From Sphingobacterium sp. UBA5670 (GTDB lineage Bacteria > Bacteroidota > Bacteroidia > Sphingobacteriales > Sphingobacteriaceae), in contig NZ_DIIM01000005.1 of the NCBI RefSeq assembly GCF_002420705.1, positions 546,034 through 610,033 on the forward strand: a DNA stretch of 64,000 nt, read 5' to 3'. Under the pieces are notes generated by a model. That model did no database searches. It saw only the letters and a list, made by a program, of their open reading frames with translations, and was not told where the DNA came from. The position numbers were made by a program, and so were the translations under genes. The first letter of the stretch is position 1. The number at the start of each line of letters is the position of its first letter. Below are positions 8,584-17,471 of this stretch, piece by piece.

Positions 8584-10908
8584 ATGATGATTGAAAAACG
8601 TATTATAGGTATTCTAATTCTGATAATTGCTTTCTTAAGCCCTGTCGAGGCGCAGGAGTTCAATTTGAAGGACTACAATGTCTCTTGGACAACCCAGAGC
8701 AAAAACTCATCTGAATCCATGCCTGTAGGAGGTGGAGATATTGGCCTGAATGTTTGGGTGGAAAATGGCGAATTACTTTTGTACTTGGGTAAGACAGGTG
8801 CATTTGACGAGAACAATACCTTGTTGAAGCTAGGTCGCGTTCGCCTCCATCTATATCCCAATCCCTTTGCCGATGGAAAATTCCATCAGGAATTGCAGTT
8901 GGACAAAGGTCATATTGTCCTGAGGGGCGAAAGCAAAGGCGTCAAGGCCGAAGTACTGGTTTGGGTAGATGTGTTTAATCCGAATGTACATCTCGAAGTA
9001 AGTGCCAATCAGAAGATCAAAGTGGAAGCAGCTTACGAGAGCTGGCGTTTTCAGGATCTGTTTCCTAAGAAGAAGGAAAATAATTCGAATTCTTGGAAGT
9101 GGGCACCGCCAAAACCGGTGGTGACGTATAAAGATCAGATTGTGGCAGAAGCAAACAATATTATTTTCTATCATCAAAATCAAGTGACTACCGCGTTTGA
9201 CCTTGTCGTCGATCAACAAGGCCTGACAACCATTAAAGATTCGTTGTACAACCCATTGAAAAACAGGATTTCAGGTGGTGTTTTAAAAGGTAAGGATTTT
9301 GAATACGTTGGCCAGCGTGCAGGGACTTATATGGATACGCCGTACCAATCTTGGATACTCAAAAGTAAAGTGGCAAAGACCAATCATGCGCTTCAAGTGA
9401 CTTTACATGTAGGGCAACAAGCAAACCTGCAACACTGGAAAACAGCACTGGAGAATCTGGCTATGCCCAAGGCTACATTTGTATCGCCCAAACGAGCGAC
9501 AGAATCCTGGTGGAAAGCTTTTTGGGATAGAAGTCATATCGTCATCCGGCCTGGCTTAACAGATCCTAATAATGAAGCTTGGCAAGTTGGCCGAAACTAT
9601 CAGTTGTTTCGGTTTATGTTAGCTTGTAATGCCTATGGGGATTATCCGACAAAATTTAACGGTGGTTTATTCACTTATGATCCTGTTACTATCGACAGTA
9701 CGTTTATGTTTACACCGGATTTTCGAAATTGGGGCGGAGGTACCCATACGGCACAAAATCAGCGCCTGGTCTACTGGCCATTATTAAAGAGTGGCGATTT
9801 TGATCTCTTGCCGGCCCAGTTTAAATTCTACCAGCGTCTTTTGGGGAATGCCGAATGGCGATCTAAATTTTATTGGGGGCATTCCGGTGCAAGCTTTACC
9901 GAGCAGATTGAAAATTTTGGTTTACCCAATCCGGCGGAATACAATTGGAAACGACCAAAAGATTTTGATAAGGGCATAGAATACAATGCATGGCTGGAAT
10001 ATGAATGGGATACGGTGCTGGAGTTCTGCATGATGATGCTGGAGACAGAACGTTATAATAAATTCGATATTCATACTTATATACCCCTGATAGAAAGCTG
10101 CCTACGTTTTTTTGACGAGCATTACCAATACCGGGCACGTCAACGGGGTAGCAAAGTGCTGGATGATGCCGGGCACCTTGTCTTATATCCGGGTTCATCT
10201 GCGGAAACCTATAAAATGGCCTATAATTCGGCTAGCACAATTGCAGCTTTACAGCAGGTAACTAAAGGATTGTTGGCATTACCTGAGGGCTATATCAATA
10301 CTGAATCGCGTCGTTATTTTCAGGGATTTTTGAACAGAATCCCGCCTTTGCCGCAGCGTGAACTTGGGGGCAAGAAGATGTTGGCTCCGGCGGAACTGTG
10401 GGCCCGGGTCAACAACACCGAATCGCCGCAGCTCTATCCCGTCTATCCTTGGGGAATTTACGGTATTGGTAAACCCGATATAGATATTGCCATTAATACC
10501 TACACATATGATCCCGATGTGCTTAAATTCAAAAGTCATATCGGCTGGAAGCAGCATAATATCTTTGCGGCACGGTTGGGATTAACGGACGAGGCGAAGC
10601 AATTGACGATTTTGAAACTCAAAAATGCGGAACGGCGATTCCCGACTTTTTGGGGGCCGGGCTTTGATTGGGTTCCGGATCATAACTGGGGTGGTTCGGG
10701 CATGATCGGTTTACAGGAAATGCTTTTGCAGGTAGCGGATGATAAAATTTACCTTTTTCCGGCCTGGCCCAAAGATTGGGATGTGGATTTTAAGTTGCAT
10801 GCACCTGGGCAGACCACGGTCGAAGGCAGATTAAAAGAGGGTAAATTATTGGAACTAAAAGTTTTTCCAAAAGAAAGGGAAGCTGCAATTGTCAATCTAT
10901 TGCAATAG
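8584..10908 (+). CDS. DUF5703-family protein, GH95-like (alpha/alpha)6 glycosidase candidate
   Basis: Exported protein of 774 residues with signal peptide ending near PVEAQ. The N-terminal half starts with a beta-sandwich carrying SMPVGGGDIGLNVWV, which I recognise as the DUF5703 type. This domain resembles the first domain of GH95 and related (alpha/alpha)6 glycosidases. From about residue 310 a helical barrel follows with W-rich blocks (WWKAFWDRSH, WGGGTHTAQNQ, PGSSAETYKMAYNS) and a C-terminal beta-domain. I know of no firm activity for the family. Its position at the end of the GH2-GH106-GH127-esterase operon suggests action on an alpha-linked side sugar of pectin, but that is inference. 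Confidence 0.75.
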   Translation: MMIEKRIIGILILIIAFLSPVEAQEFNLKDYNVSWTTQSKNSSESMPVGGGDIGLNVWVENGELLLYLGKTGAFDENNTLLKLGRVRLHLYPNPFADGKFHQELQLDKGHIVLRGESKGVKAEVLVWVDVFNPNVHLEVSANQKIKVEAAYESWRFQDLFPKKKENNSNSWKWAPPKPVVTYKDQIVAEANNIIFYHQNQVTTAFDLVVDQQGLTTIKDSLYNPLKNRISGGVLKGKDFEYVGQRAGTYMDTPYQSWILKSKVAKTNHALQVTLHVGQQANLQHWKTALENLAMPKATFVSPKRATESWWKAFWDRSHIVIRPGLTDPNNEAWQVGRNYQLFRFMLACNAYGDYPTKFNGGLFTYDPVTIDSTFMFTPDFRNWGGGTHTAQNQRLVYWPLLKSGDFDLLPAQFKFYQRLLGNAEWRSKFYWGHSGASFTEQIENFGLPNPAEYNWKRPKDFDKGIEYNAWLEYEWDTVLEFCMMMLETERYNKFDIHTYIPLIESCLRFFDEHYQYRARQRGSKVLDDAGHLVLYPGSSAETYKMAYNSASTIAALQQVTKGLLALPEGYINTESRRYFQGFLNRIPPLPQRELGGKKMLAPAELWARVNNTESPQLYPVYPWGIYGIGKPDIDIAINTYTYDPDVLKFKSHIGWKQHNIFAARLGLTDEAKQLTILKLKNAERRFPTFWGPGFDWVPDHNWGGSGMIGLQEMLLQVADDKIYLFPAWPKDWDVDFKLHAPGQTTVEGRLKEGKLLELKVFPKEREAAIVNLLQ

Positions 10909-11048
10909 CCATTTGAAATTGTTAGCGAAACAACATGGCGTATCATTGAATTTTAAGCATCAAATTTGGAGCTGGAATATAACATCCTAGGAGCTTGAAT
11001 GCTTGACTTCGAGGCCAATAAACACGATGCCAAAAAAGAATAATAACG

Positions 11049-11087
11049 GGGCTATCCACAAGAATGGGTAGCCCTTTTAACTTTTTT
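11049..11087 (+). terminator. Rho-independent terminator after the DUF5703 gene
   Basis: A 10-bp stem with one G-U pair (11049-11058 with 11065-11074), a 6-base loop and a T-rich tail. It closes the first operon and separates it from the rha operon promoter. Confidence 0.9.
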
Positions 11088-11107
11088 GTACAAAAAATCG
11101 AGTCGGT

Positions 11108-11152
11108 CATAACAGTGCATAACAGTTCTAAAAAACCAAAGAATTAACTTAG
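11108..11152 (+). promoter_or_regulatory. rhaT promoter with tandem 10-bp operator
   Basis: Two near-identical direct repeats, CATAACAGTG (11108) and CATAACAGTT (11118), then 17 bp, then TAACTTAG (11145) as a -7 box. The layout, with 37 bp from the first repeat to the TA, is the same as at seven other promoters in this window, although the repeats are the most diverged from the CAGGATAGTT consensus. Transcription would start about 20 nt before the rhaT ATG. Confidence 0.65.
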
Positions 11153-11178
11153 TTGCTAAGAACCTAAATAACGTTTAT

Positions 11179-12255
11179 ATGAATGCAGTTTTCGGAGTTA
11201 TATTTCATTTCATAGGCGGATTCGCCTCGGGAAGTTTTTATGTGCCGTACAAAAAAGTAAAAGGATGGTCCTGGGAATCCATGTGGATTTTAGGGGGGCT
11301 TTTTTCGTGGATTATTGTTCCGCCTATAGCAGCGATGTTAACAATACCCAATTTTGTCGAGATTATTAAAAACGCGGATAACTCCATATTAGGTTATACA
11401 TTTTTGTTTGGGCTGCTTTGGGGGATAGGTGGATTAACATATGGGCTTGGTGTACGTTACCTCGGTGTTTCGTTGGGAAGTAGCATCATTTTAGGGCTTA
11501 GCATGGTCTTTGGTTCTTTGATGCCCAGCATCTATTATTTTTTCAATAAGGCCGAGGGCAAACATGGAATAGATTATTTTTTTACCACCCAATCTGGCAT
11601 CTGTATCCTTCTTGGACTTTTGGTCTGTGTGATTGGTGTCTATCTTTGTGGTAAAGCTGGTGTTTCAAAAGAAAAACACTTATCCTCATTATCCTCAGAA
11701 AGCAAATCCGATTATAATTTTGGGCTGGGGATCGTTGTGGCAATTGTTTCAGGAATATTAAGTGCTTGTTTCAATTTCGGTATTGAAGCAGGAAAGCCCA
11801 TGGCTGATGTTGCAAATACATTGTGGAAGTCTGTTAATCCTAATCAAGGCGAATTTCTTTACCAAAATAACGTCACCTATATCGTGATCCTGTGGGGTGG
11901 TTTTACGACCAATTTCCTATGGTGTCTTTACCTCTTGATTAAAAACAAAACGTTTTCGGATTATACGAAATCAGAAACACCGAAAGCCAAGAATTTCCTT
12001 TTATGTGCTTTAGCAGGAACGACCTGGTATCTGCAATTTTTCTTTTACGGTATGGGAGAGAGCCGACTTGGAAACGGAGCCAGTTCTTGGATATTGCATA
12101 TGGCGTTTATTATCTTGATATCAAATGCCTGGGGTGTTGCGCTCAAAGAATGGAAAGGAGTAGATCGGCCTACCTACCGTTCCATCATAGCTGGCATCGT
12201 GACAATCATCATTTCCATTTGTATCGTAGGATTTGCGAAAACATTAGAAAATTAA
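11179..12255 (+). CDS. rhaT: RhaT-family L-rhamnose:proton symporter
   Basis: Inner-membrane sugar transporter of 358 residues made of about ten hydrophobic segments, with the RhaT-typical start (GVIFHFIGGFASGSFYVPY) and WGIGGLTYGLGVRYLG block. In the model it imports free L-rhamnose released in the periplasm by the GH106 enzymes. It is first in an operon with rhaEW (23 bp downstream), rhaI and rhaB, and is preceded by its own terminator-insulated promoter. Length fits the family (about 340-360). The ATG at 11179 gives a short leader running straight into membrane segment 1. Confidence 0.93.
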   Translation: MNAVFGVIFHFIGGFASGSFYVPYKKVKGWSWESMWILGGLFSWIIVPPIAAMLTIPNFVEIIKNADNSILGYTFLFGLLWGIGGLTYGLGVRYLGVSLGSSIILGLSMVFGSLMPSIYYFFNKAEGKHGIDYFFTTQSGICILLGLLVCVIGVYLCGKAGVSKEKHLSSLSSESKSDYNFGLGIVVAIVSGILSACFNFGIEAGKPMADVANTLWKSVNPNQGEFLYQNNVTYIVILWGGFTTNFLWCLYLLIKNKTFSDYTKSETPKAKNFLLCALAGTTWYLQFFFYGMGESRLGNGASSWILHMAFIILISNAWGVALKEWKGVDRPTYRSIIAGIVTIIISICIVGFAKTLEN

Positions 12256-12278
12256 TATTAAAACAAAATATAGAAGAA

Positions 12279-14387
12279 GTGAAAACGTACAAACATGTCA
12301 ATTATTTATGGGACGATCAGAAGGCTCAAGCACTTCGTGGTGATGAGGTAGCTTTGTTGTTATATCGTTCAAATATTCTAGGTGCAGATTTAAGAATCAC
12401 AAATTATGGCGGTGGTAATACGTCTTGTAAAGTTGTGGAAAAAGATCCTTTGACGGGCGAGGAAGTTGACGTGATGTGGATTAAAGGGTCTGGTGGAGAT
12501 ATTGGAACATTGAAAAAATCAGGTCTTGCGGCGCTTTATTTACAACGTCTTCGCAATTTGGAAAATGTTTATCGTGGTCTTGAACATGAAGATGAAATGG
12601 TTGAGTTATTTAACCATTGTATCTATGATTTAGCGTCAAAAGCCCCTTCTATCGATACGCCTTTACATGGGTTCCTACCATTTAAGCATATTGATCATTT
12701 ACATCCAGATGCTGCAATTGCGATTGCCGCGGCAAAAGATGGAAAAAAGATAACACAGGAATTGTTTAATGGAACCATAGGCTGGGTTGATTGGCAACGT
12801 CCTGGATTCGATCTTGGGCTGCAATTGCGTGCCTGCTTGGAAGAAAATCCAGGTATCCGTGGTATCATGCTGGGCTCACATGGCTTGTTTACTTGGGGCG
12901 ATACAGCATACGAATGTTATATCAATTCCTTGGATGTAATCGAAGCTTGCGCGGAATATCTTGAGCAAAACTATGGCAAAAAAGCACCTGTATTTGGTGG
13001 GCAGAAAGTAACTAGCTTGAGCAAGGAGGAAAGAACGTCACAGGCAGCCAAACTCGCTCCTGTTTTAAGGGGTTTCTGTTCCAGTGAACGTCATATGATT
13101 GGACACTTCACGGATGATGAGCGTGTATTGGAATTTATCAATTCACATGATTTAGAACGTTTGGCCCCGCTTGGTACCAGCTGTCCGGACCACTTCTTAA
13201 GAACTAAAATTCAACCGTTGGTATTGAATCTGGATAAATCAGAAGATTTGGACAACGTGGAGGAGCTAAAAGCGAAATTGACGCCATTGTTTGAAGCGTA
13301 CCGTGAAATGTATGCACAATATTACGAAAACTGCAAACATGAAAACAGTCCAGCTGTACGCGACAAAAACCCGGTTATTGTTTTGTATCCAGGTGTTGGT
13401 ATGTTTGCTTTTGCCAAAGACAAACAAACGGCCCGTGTAGCGGCAGAATTCTATACCAATGCAATCAATGTAATGAAAGGAGCCGAAGCTGTAAGTGAAT
13501 ATACTGCTTTACCTCGTCAGGAAGCATTCGATATTGAATATTGGTTATTGGAAGAGGCTAAGCTTCAACGTATGCCAAAGCCAAAAGCTTTATCTGGAAA
13601 AATTGCTTTGGTTACTGGAAGCGGTGGCGGTATCGGGAAAGCGATCGCAAAGAAGATGGCTCAGGAAGGCGCTGTTATTGTCTTAAATGATATCAATACG
13701 GAACGATTGGAATCCAGTAAAGCCGAATTTGTTGCCGAGTTTGGAAAAGATTCAGTCATCGCTACGATCCTCGATGTAACCAATGCCGAGTCCATTAAGG
13801 ATGCCTTGAAAGATGCTTCTTTAGCATTTGGCGGTATTGATATTATTGTAAACAATGCTGGACTATCGATTTCTAAAACTATCGAAGATCATACGGAGAA
13901 AGATTGGGATTTATTGTACGATGTATTGGTAAAGGGGCAGTTCTTGGTTACTCAGGGAGCGACTTCAATATTAAAAGGGCAGGCAATCGGTGGCGATATC
14001 ATCAACATCGTCAGCAAGAATGCCTTGGTTAGCGGTCCAAACAATACAGGATACGGAAGTGCAAAAGGTGCACAATTGCATTTAAGTCGTTTATGTGCAG
14101 CAGAACTAGGGCCGGCAGGAGTACGTGTAAACGTTGTCAACCCTGATGCAGTTATTTCAGATAGTAATATCTGGGCCGGTGGATGGGCTGAAGGTCGTGC
14201 GAAAGCCTATGGCATCACTGTTGCCGAATTGCCTGCTTACTATGCAAAACGGACGCTATTGAATCAGATCATCCTGCCAGAAGACATTGCAAACGCGTGT
14301 TTTGCTTTTGTCGGCGGACAATTGCATAAATCTACTGGAAACGTTTTAAACGTTGATGGTGGCGTTGCTATGGCGTTTGTACGCTAA
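12279..14387 (+). CDS. rhaEW: Bifunctional rhamnulose-1-phosphate aldolase / lactaldehyde dehydrogenase (SDR)
   Basis: Cytoplasmic 702-residue two-domain enzyme. The N-terminal part (about 1-400) is a class II aldolase with RSNILGADLRITNYGGGNTS and His-rich PLHGFLPFKHIDHLHPDA; it should split L-rhamnulose-1-phosphate into DHAP and L-lactaldehyde. The C-terminal part is a short-chain dehydrogenase with the nucleotide motif TGSGGGIG (T446 onward), NNAG, and catalytic Y592xxxK596, proposed in RhaEW/YuxG-type proteins to oxidise lactaldehyde. The open frame extends back into rhaT, but conservation begins at KTYKHVNYLWDD, so I use GTG at 12279. A perfect 12-bp stem lies between this gene and rhaI. 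Confidence 0.9.
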   Translation: MKTYKHVNYLWDDQKAQALRGDEVALLLYRSNILGADLRITNYGGGNTSCKVVEKDPLTGEEVDVMWIKGSGGDIGTLKKSGLAALYLQRLRNLENVYRGLEHEDEMVELFNHCIYDLASKAPSIDTPLHGFLPFKHIDHLHPDAAIAIAAAKDGKKITQELFNGTIGWVDWQRPGFDLGLQLRACLEENPGIRGIMLGSHGLFTWGDTAYECYINSLDVIEACAEYLEQNYGKKAPVFGGQKVTSLSKEERTSQAAKLAPVLRGFCSSERHMIGHFTDDERVLEFINSHDLERLAPLGTSCPDHFLRTKIQPLVLNLDKSEDLDNVEELKAKLTPLFEAYREMYAQYYENCKHENSPAVRDKNPVIVLYPGVGMFAFAKDKQTARVAAEFYTNAINVMKGAEAVSEYTALPRQEAFDIEYWLLEEAKLQRMPKPKALSGKIALVTGSGGGIGKAIAKKMAQEGAVIVLNDINTERLESSKAEFVAEFGKDSVIATILDVTNAESIKDALKDASLAFGGIDIIVNNAGLSISKTIEDHTEKDWDLLYDVLVKGQFLVTQGATSILKGQAIGGDIINIVSKNALVSGPNNTGYGSAKGAQLHLSRLCAAELGPAGVRVNVVNPDAVISDSNIWAGGWAEGRAKAYGITVAELPAYYAKRTLLNQIILPEDIANACFAFVGGQLHKSTGNVLNVDGGVAMAFVR

Positions 14388-14398
14388 TTTTAATATCT

Positions 14399-14448
14399 TA
14401 GGTGTCGCGTTCGGAAAGGGAAAAATGTACGCGACACCTAGCATTTTT
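14399..14448 (+). terminator. Strong hairpin between rhaEW and rhaI
   Basis: A perfect 12-bp inverted repeat (14399-14410 with 14429-14440) encloses an 18-base loop and is followed after three bases by five T. It sits inside the rha operon, so it may be a partial terminator or attenuator lowering rhaI/rhaB expression, or an RNA stability element. No second promoter of the shared type is visible before rhaI. Confidence 0.6.
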
Positions 14449-14467
14449 ACACGATAACCATTAAATC

Positions 14468-15742
14468 ATGATTCTAGATAAGAAAATTATAGATCAGCAC
14501 AATAACCAATTAAAAGATAAGCATAAAAGGTCGTTTGACTATGTTTCGGCAGATGTTCCACAGGTTGGTGAAATTCTGAATAAACTTCAAAATTTTCAAA
14601 TTGCTATACCAAGCTGGGCATTAGGTACGGGCGGAACTCGCTTTGGCCGTTTTTCTGGTGCAGGTGAACCAGGCACTTTAGAGCAAAAGCTCGAAGATGT
14701 TGGGTTGCTGCATGCACTGAACAAATCAAGCGGAGCAATTTCTTTGCACATCCCTTGGGATATTCCTTCAGATGCGGAAAAAATTAAAACATTGGCATCC
14801 TCCCTGGAAATTGGATTTGATGCCGTAAATTCTAATACTTTTCAAGATCAGGCGGGACAGGCGCACAGTTATAAGTTTGGTTCATTGCACCATGTCGATC
14901 CAAAAGTTCGTCAGCAAGCGGTGGATCATAATATTGAAGTTATTAACTATGGCAAAGCTGTGGGTTCTAAAGCTTTGACCGTTTGGTTGGCCGATGGATC
15001 ATCTTTTCCTGGGCAATTGAATTTTAGAGAAGCTTTCCAAAATACGTTATCAAGTTTACAAGAAGTATACAAGCACCTGCCGGAAGATTGGAAACTCTTT
15101 GTTGAGTACAAAGCATTTGAACCCTATTTCTACTCCATGACAATTGGTGACTGGGGACAATCCCTTTTGTTAGCAAATAAACTAGGACCCAAAGCATATA
15201 CATTGGTTGATTTGGGACACCATTTGCCAAATGCAAATATTGAACAAATTGTTTCTTTATTGTTGATGGAAGGAAAACTAGGTGGATTCCATTTCAATGA
15301 TAGCAAGTATGCTGACGACGATCTGACAGCTGGAAGTATCAAACCATATCAATTGTTCTTGATCTTCAATGAATTGATAGACGGTATGGATGTAAAGGGT
15401 ATTGACCATGCGAGCGGACTAGGGTGGATGATTGATGCCTCTCATAATCTGAAAGATCCATTGGTAGACCTTCTACAATCTGTTGAGGCAATAAAGATTG
15501 CGTATGCACAAGCTTTATTAGTCGATCGTGAAGCATTAAAACAAGCACAGCAAGCAAACGATATCGTCAAAGCACAGGAAATCCTGCAGGATGCGTTTCG
15601 TACCGATGTTAGACCGCTTGTTGCAGAAGCAAGACTGAGAAGCGGCGCGGCCTTAAATCCAGTTCAATTATTCAACGAAGAAAATTTACGGAATAAACTT
15701 ATCGAGGAACGCGGAGTAAATTCTGTAGCTACAGGTTTGTAA
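14468..15742 (+). CDS. rhaI: L-rhamnose isomerase, RhaI type (TIM barrel)
   Basis: Cytoplasmic metal-dependent isomerase, L-rhamnose to L-rhamnulose. The 424-residue protein matches the RhaI group (Pseudomonas stutzeri-like) rather than E. coli RhaA. Visible blocks include WALGTGGTRFGRF and the metal-site residues E213 (FVEYKAFEP), D248 (LVDLGHHLP) and H275 followed by FNDSKYADDD. It lies 80 bp after rhaEW, across a hairpin, and 14 bp before the kinase gene. Context with transporter, kinase and aldolase makes the rhamnose assignment firm, although RhaI enzymes also act on other aldoses. Confidence 0.9.
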   Translation: MILDKKIIDQHNNQLKDKHKRSFDYVSADVPQVGEILNKLQNFQIAIPSWALGTGGTRFGRFSGAGEPGTLEQKLEDVGLLHALNKSSGAISLHIPWDIPSDAEKIKTLASSLEIGFDAVNSNTFQDQAGQAHSYKFGSLHHVDPKVRQQAVDHNIEVINYGKAVGSKALTVWLADGSSFPGQLNFREAFQNTLSSLQEVYKHLPEDWKLFVEYKAFEPYFYSMTIGDWGQSLLLANKLGPKAYTLVDLGHHLPNANIEQIVSLLLMEGKLGGFHFNDSKYADDDLTAGSIKPYQLFLIFNELIDGMDVKGIDHASGLGWMIDASHNLKDPLVDLLQSVEAIKIAYAQALLVDREALKQAQQANDIVKAQEILQDAFRTDVRPLVAEARLRSGAALNPVQLFNEENLRNKLIEERGVNSVATGL

Positions 15743-15756
15743 TTAGGGAAAAAAGA

Positions 15757-17127
15757 ATGAAGGGGAAACCAATACCAGTAGTCGCCATATTCGACGTTGG
15801 GAAGACGAACAAGAAATTATTTCTCTTTAACGAGCAGTACCAAATCGTATTTGAACGGTCGGCTCGTTTTTTGGAAACTGTAGATGAAGATGGCGATCAT
15901 TGTGAGAATTTGGAGAGTTTACGTCTGTCAGTTTTTGACTCGTTGCATGAAGTGTTTCGAAAAGGTGAGTTTGAAATCAAAGCGATTAATTTCACGTCAT
16001 ATGGAGCAAGTTTTGTCTATATTGATAAAGATGGTAGACCTTTGACGCCATTATATAATTATTTAAAAGAATACCCTAAAAAATTGCTGGAATCTTTTTA
16101 TGCACAATATGGTGGAAAGGATAAATTCGCATTAGAAACCTCCTCTCCAAGCTTGGGGAGTCTGAATTCAGGACTACAGGTCTACCGCTTGTCAAAACTT
16201 AAACCAGCTATATTTAAGGAAGTGAAGTGGGCGCTACATTTACCACAATATTTGAGTTATCTGATTTCAGGTCAAGCATATTCTGATATGACAAGTATAG
16301 GCTGTCATACTGCACTTTGGGATTTTAAGCAAAATAATTACCATCAATGGGTGCATGATACAGGTATCATCCAAAAAATGGCGCCTATTATGCAAGGAGA
16401 TCAGTTGTTCAGGGCAACGTTTCCTGGAAGTGGTTATCTTGTAGGGAGCGGTTTACATGACAGCTCTTCGGCTTTGATTCCTTACTTACTGAATTTTCAT
16501 GAACCCTTTATATTAATCTCAACGGGGACTTGGTGTATTTCATTCAATCCATTTAATGATGATCCATTGACAAAAGATGAACTGAATGAAGATTGTCTGC
16601 AATACATGACTTACACAGGGAAACCTGTTAAAGCTTCGCGGCTATTTGCCGGCTACGAGCATGAAGAACAAGTGAAACGAATTGCAAATTTCTTTCAGGT
16701 CTCAACCGGCAGGTTCAAACAGATTGGTTTGCAATGGAATATCATTGAAAAATACCAAGCATTAGATATTTCGGATGAGTTGTCAGCTTTTTCATCCATT
16801 GATTTGAGTCATTTTAATGATTATACCGAAGCTTATCATGTTTTCATGATGCATTTGGTAAAAGCACAGGTAAAAGCGACCTCTTTAGTCTTAAAGAATA
16901 AGGGCGTGCAACGCATATTTGTAGATGGTGGTTTTAGCCGTAATGTTATTTATATGACGTTATTGGCACAAGCCTTTCCAAATAGTGAAGTTTTTGGAGC
17001 ATCAATGGCCCAGGCTACGGCATTGGGGGCTGCATTGGTCATCCATGATCACTGGAATACGCAGGCAATGCCAAATGATATCATTGAGTTGCGCTATTTT
17101 AGGACCAAACAGCAACCGCAGGTATAA
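15757..17127 (+). CDS. rhaB: FGGY-family rhamnulokinase
   Basis: Sugar kinase of 456 residues. The ATP-binding fold is seen in FDVGKTNKKLFLF at the N-terminus, STGTWCISFNP in the middle and FVDGGFSRN in the C-terminal half, the FGGY/ASKHA pattern. It differs from the classical E. coli RhaB in the first motif (DVGKTNKK rather than DxGtssgR), as do other Bacteroidota kinases of rha operons. Function as L-rhamnulose kinase follows from the operon; a related deoxyketose such as fuculose is the main alternative. It is the last gene of the operon and is followed by a strong terminator. Confidence 0.83.
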   Translation: MKGKPIPVVAIFDVGKTNKKLFLFNEQYQIVFERSARFLETVDEDGDHCENLESLRLSVFDSLHEVFRKGEFEIKAINFTSYGASFVYIDKDGRPLTPLYNYLKEYPKKLLESFYAQYGGKDKFALETSSPSLGSLNSGLQVYRLSKLKPAIFKEVKWALHLPQYLSYLISGQAYSDMTSIGCHTALWDFKQNNYHQWVHDTGIIQKMAPIMQGDQLFRATFPGSGYLVGSGLHDSSSALIPYLLNFHEPFILISTGTWCISFNPFNDDPLTKDELNEDCLQYMTYTGKPVKASRLFAGYEHEEQVKRIANFFQVSTGRFKQIGLQWNIIEKYQALDISDELSAFSSIDLSHFNDYTEAYHVFMMHLVKAQVKATSLVLKNKGVQRIFVDGGFSRNVIYMTLLAQAFPNSEVFGASMAQATALGAALVIHDHWNTQAMPNDIIELRYFRTKQQPQV

Positions 17128-17178
17128 AATAGAGTTTGTGTAAATAAGAATCTAGTTTTTTTTATTAGTTATCGTGAG

Positions 17179-17212
17179 AGGTCAGGCAACTTGTTGTCTG
17201 GCCTGTTTTTTT
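17179..17212 (+). terminator. Rho-independent terminator after rhaB
   Basis: An 11-bp stem with two G-U pairs (17179-17189 with 17194-17204), a 4-base loop and seven T (17206-17212). It ends the rhaT-rhaEW-rhaI-rhaB operon. Confidence 0.92.
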
Positions 17213-17249
17213 GATGGATTATATAGACCTCGTTGGGACTTATAAGATA

Positions 17250-17349
17250 AAAGGTTTCCAAACGGGAGTAAGGAAACCTTTATTAAAAACCTAAAATTAT
17301 GAATAATTATACCAATTATTATATGATATGTAAAAGTGTTAAATTTTAA
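17250..17349 (+). other. Hairpin plus 16-codon mini-ORF, copy 1
   Basis: A perfect 10-bp stem, AAAGGTTTCC (17250) with GGAAACCTTT (17272), has the loop AAACGGGAGTAA. It is followed by AAACCTAAAATTATGA, whose ATG at 17299 opens a 16-residue ORF ending at 17349 (MNNYTNYYMICKSVKF). A close counterpart stands at 26641-26770. It lies upstream of the CE12 promoter, so it would be read by run-through from rhaB or from an unseen promoter. It may be a leader-peptide/attenuator remnant or a dispersed palindromic repeat. Confidence 0.5.
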
Positions 17350-17399
17350 TGGTTCGGCTGTCCTGAACTGTTGATAGCGTACTTTGTATTTTTAAAGGA

Positions 17400-17444
17400 C
17401 AGGAAAGCGCAGGGTGGTCTGATCAATTTGAAAAATTATATTTG
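17400..17444 (+). promoter_or_regulatory. CE12 promoter with tandem 10-bp operator
   Basis: Direct repeats CAGGAAAGCG (17400) and CAGGGTGGTC (17410), then 17 bp, then TATATTTG (17437), a full match to the Bacteroidota TAnnTTTG box. Expected start of transcription is about 20 nt before the ATG at 17472. Confidence 0.75.
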
Positions 17445-17471
17445 AGTGTCCTAAATTAATAGAACTTAAAG

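Larger units (their letters stand above)
17128..17471 (+). other. Intergenic region: terminator, hairpin/mini-ORF element, promoter
   Basis: In order: the rhaB terminator, an element shared with 26641-26770 (hairpin plus 16-codon ORF), an inverted operator half-site TGTCCTGAAC near 17360-17369, and the tandem-repeat promoter of the CE12 gene. Each is listed separately where supported. Confidence 0.8.

Noticed and set aside
12003..12278. N-terminal extension of the rhaEW frame into rhaT
   Set aside because: The extension reads rhaT in another frame, and family similarity begins only at KTYKHVNYLWDD. GTG at 12279 is the sensible start.
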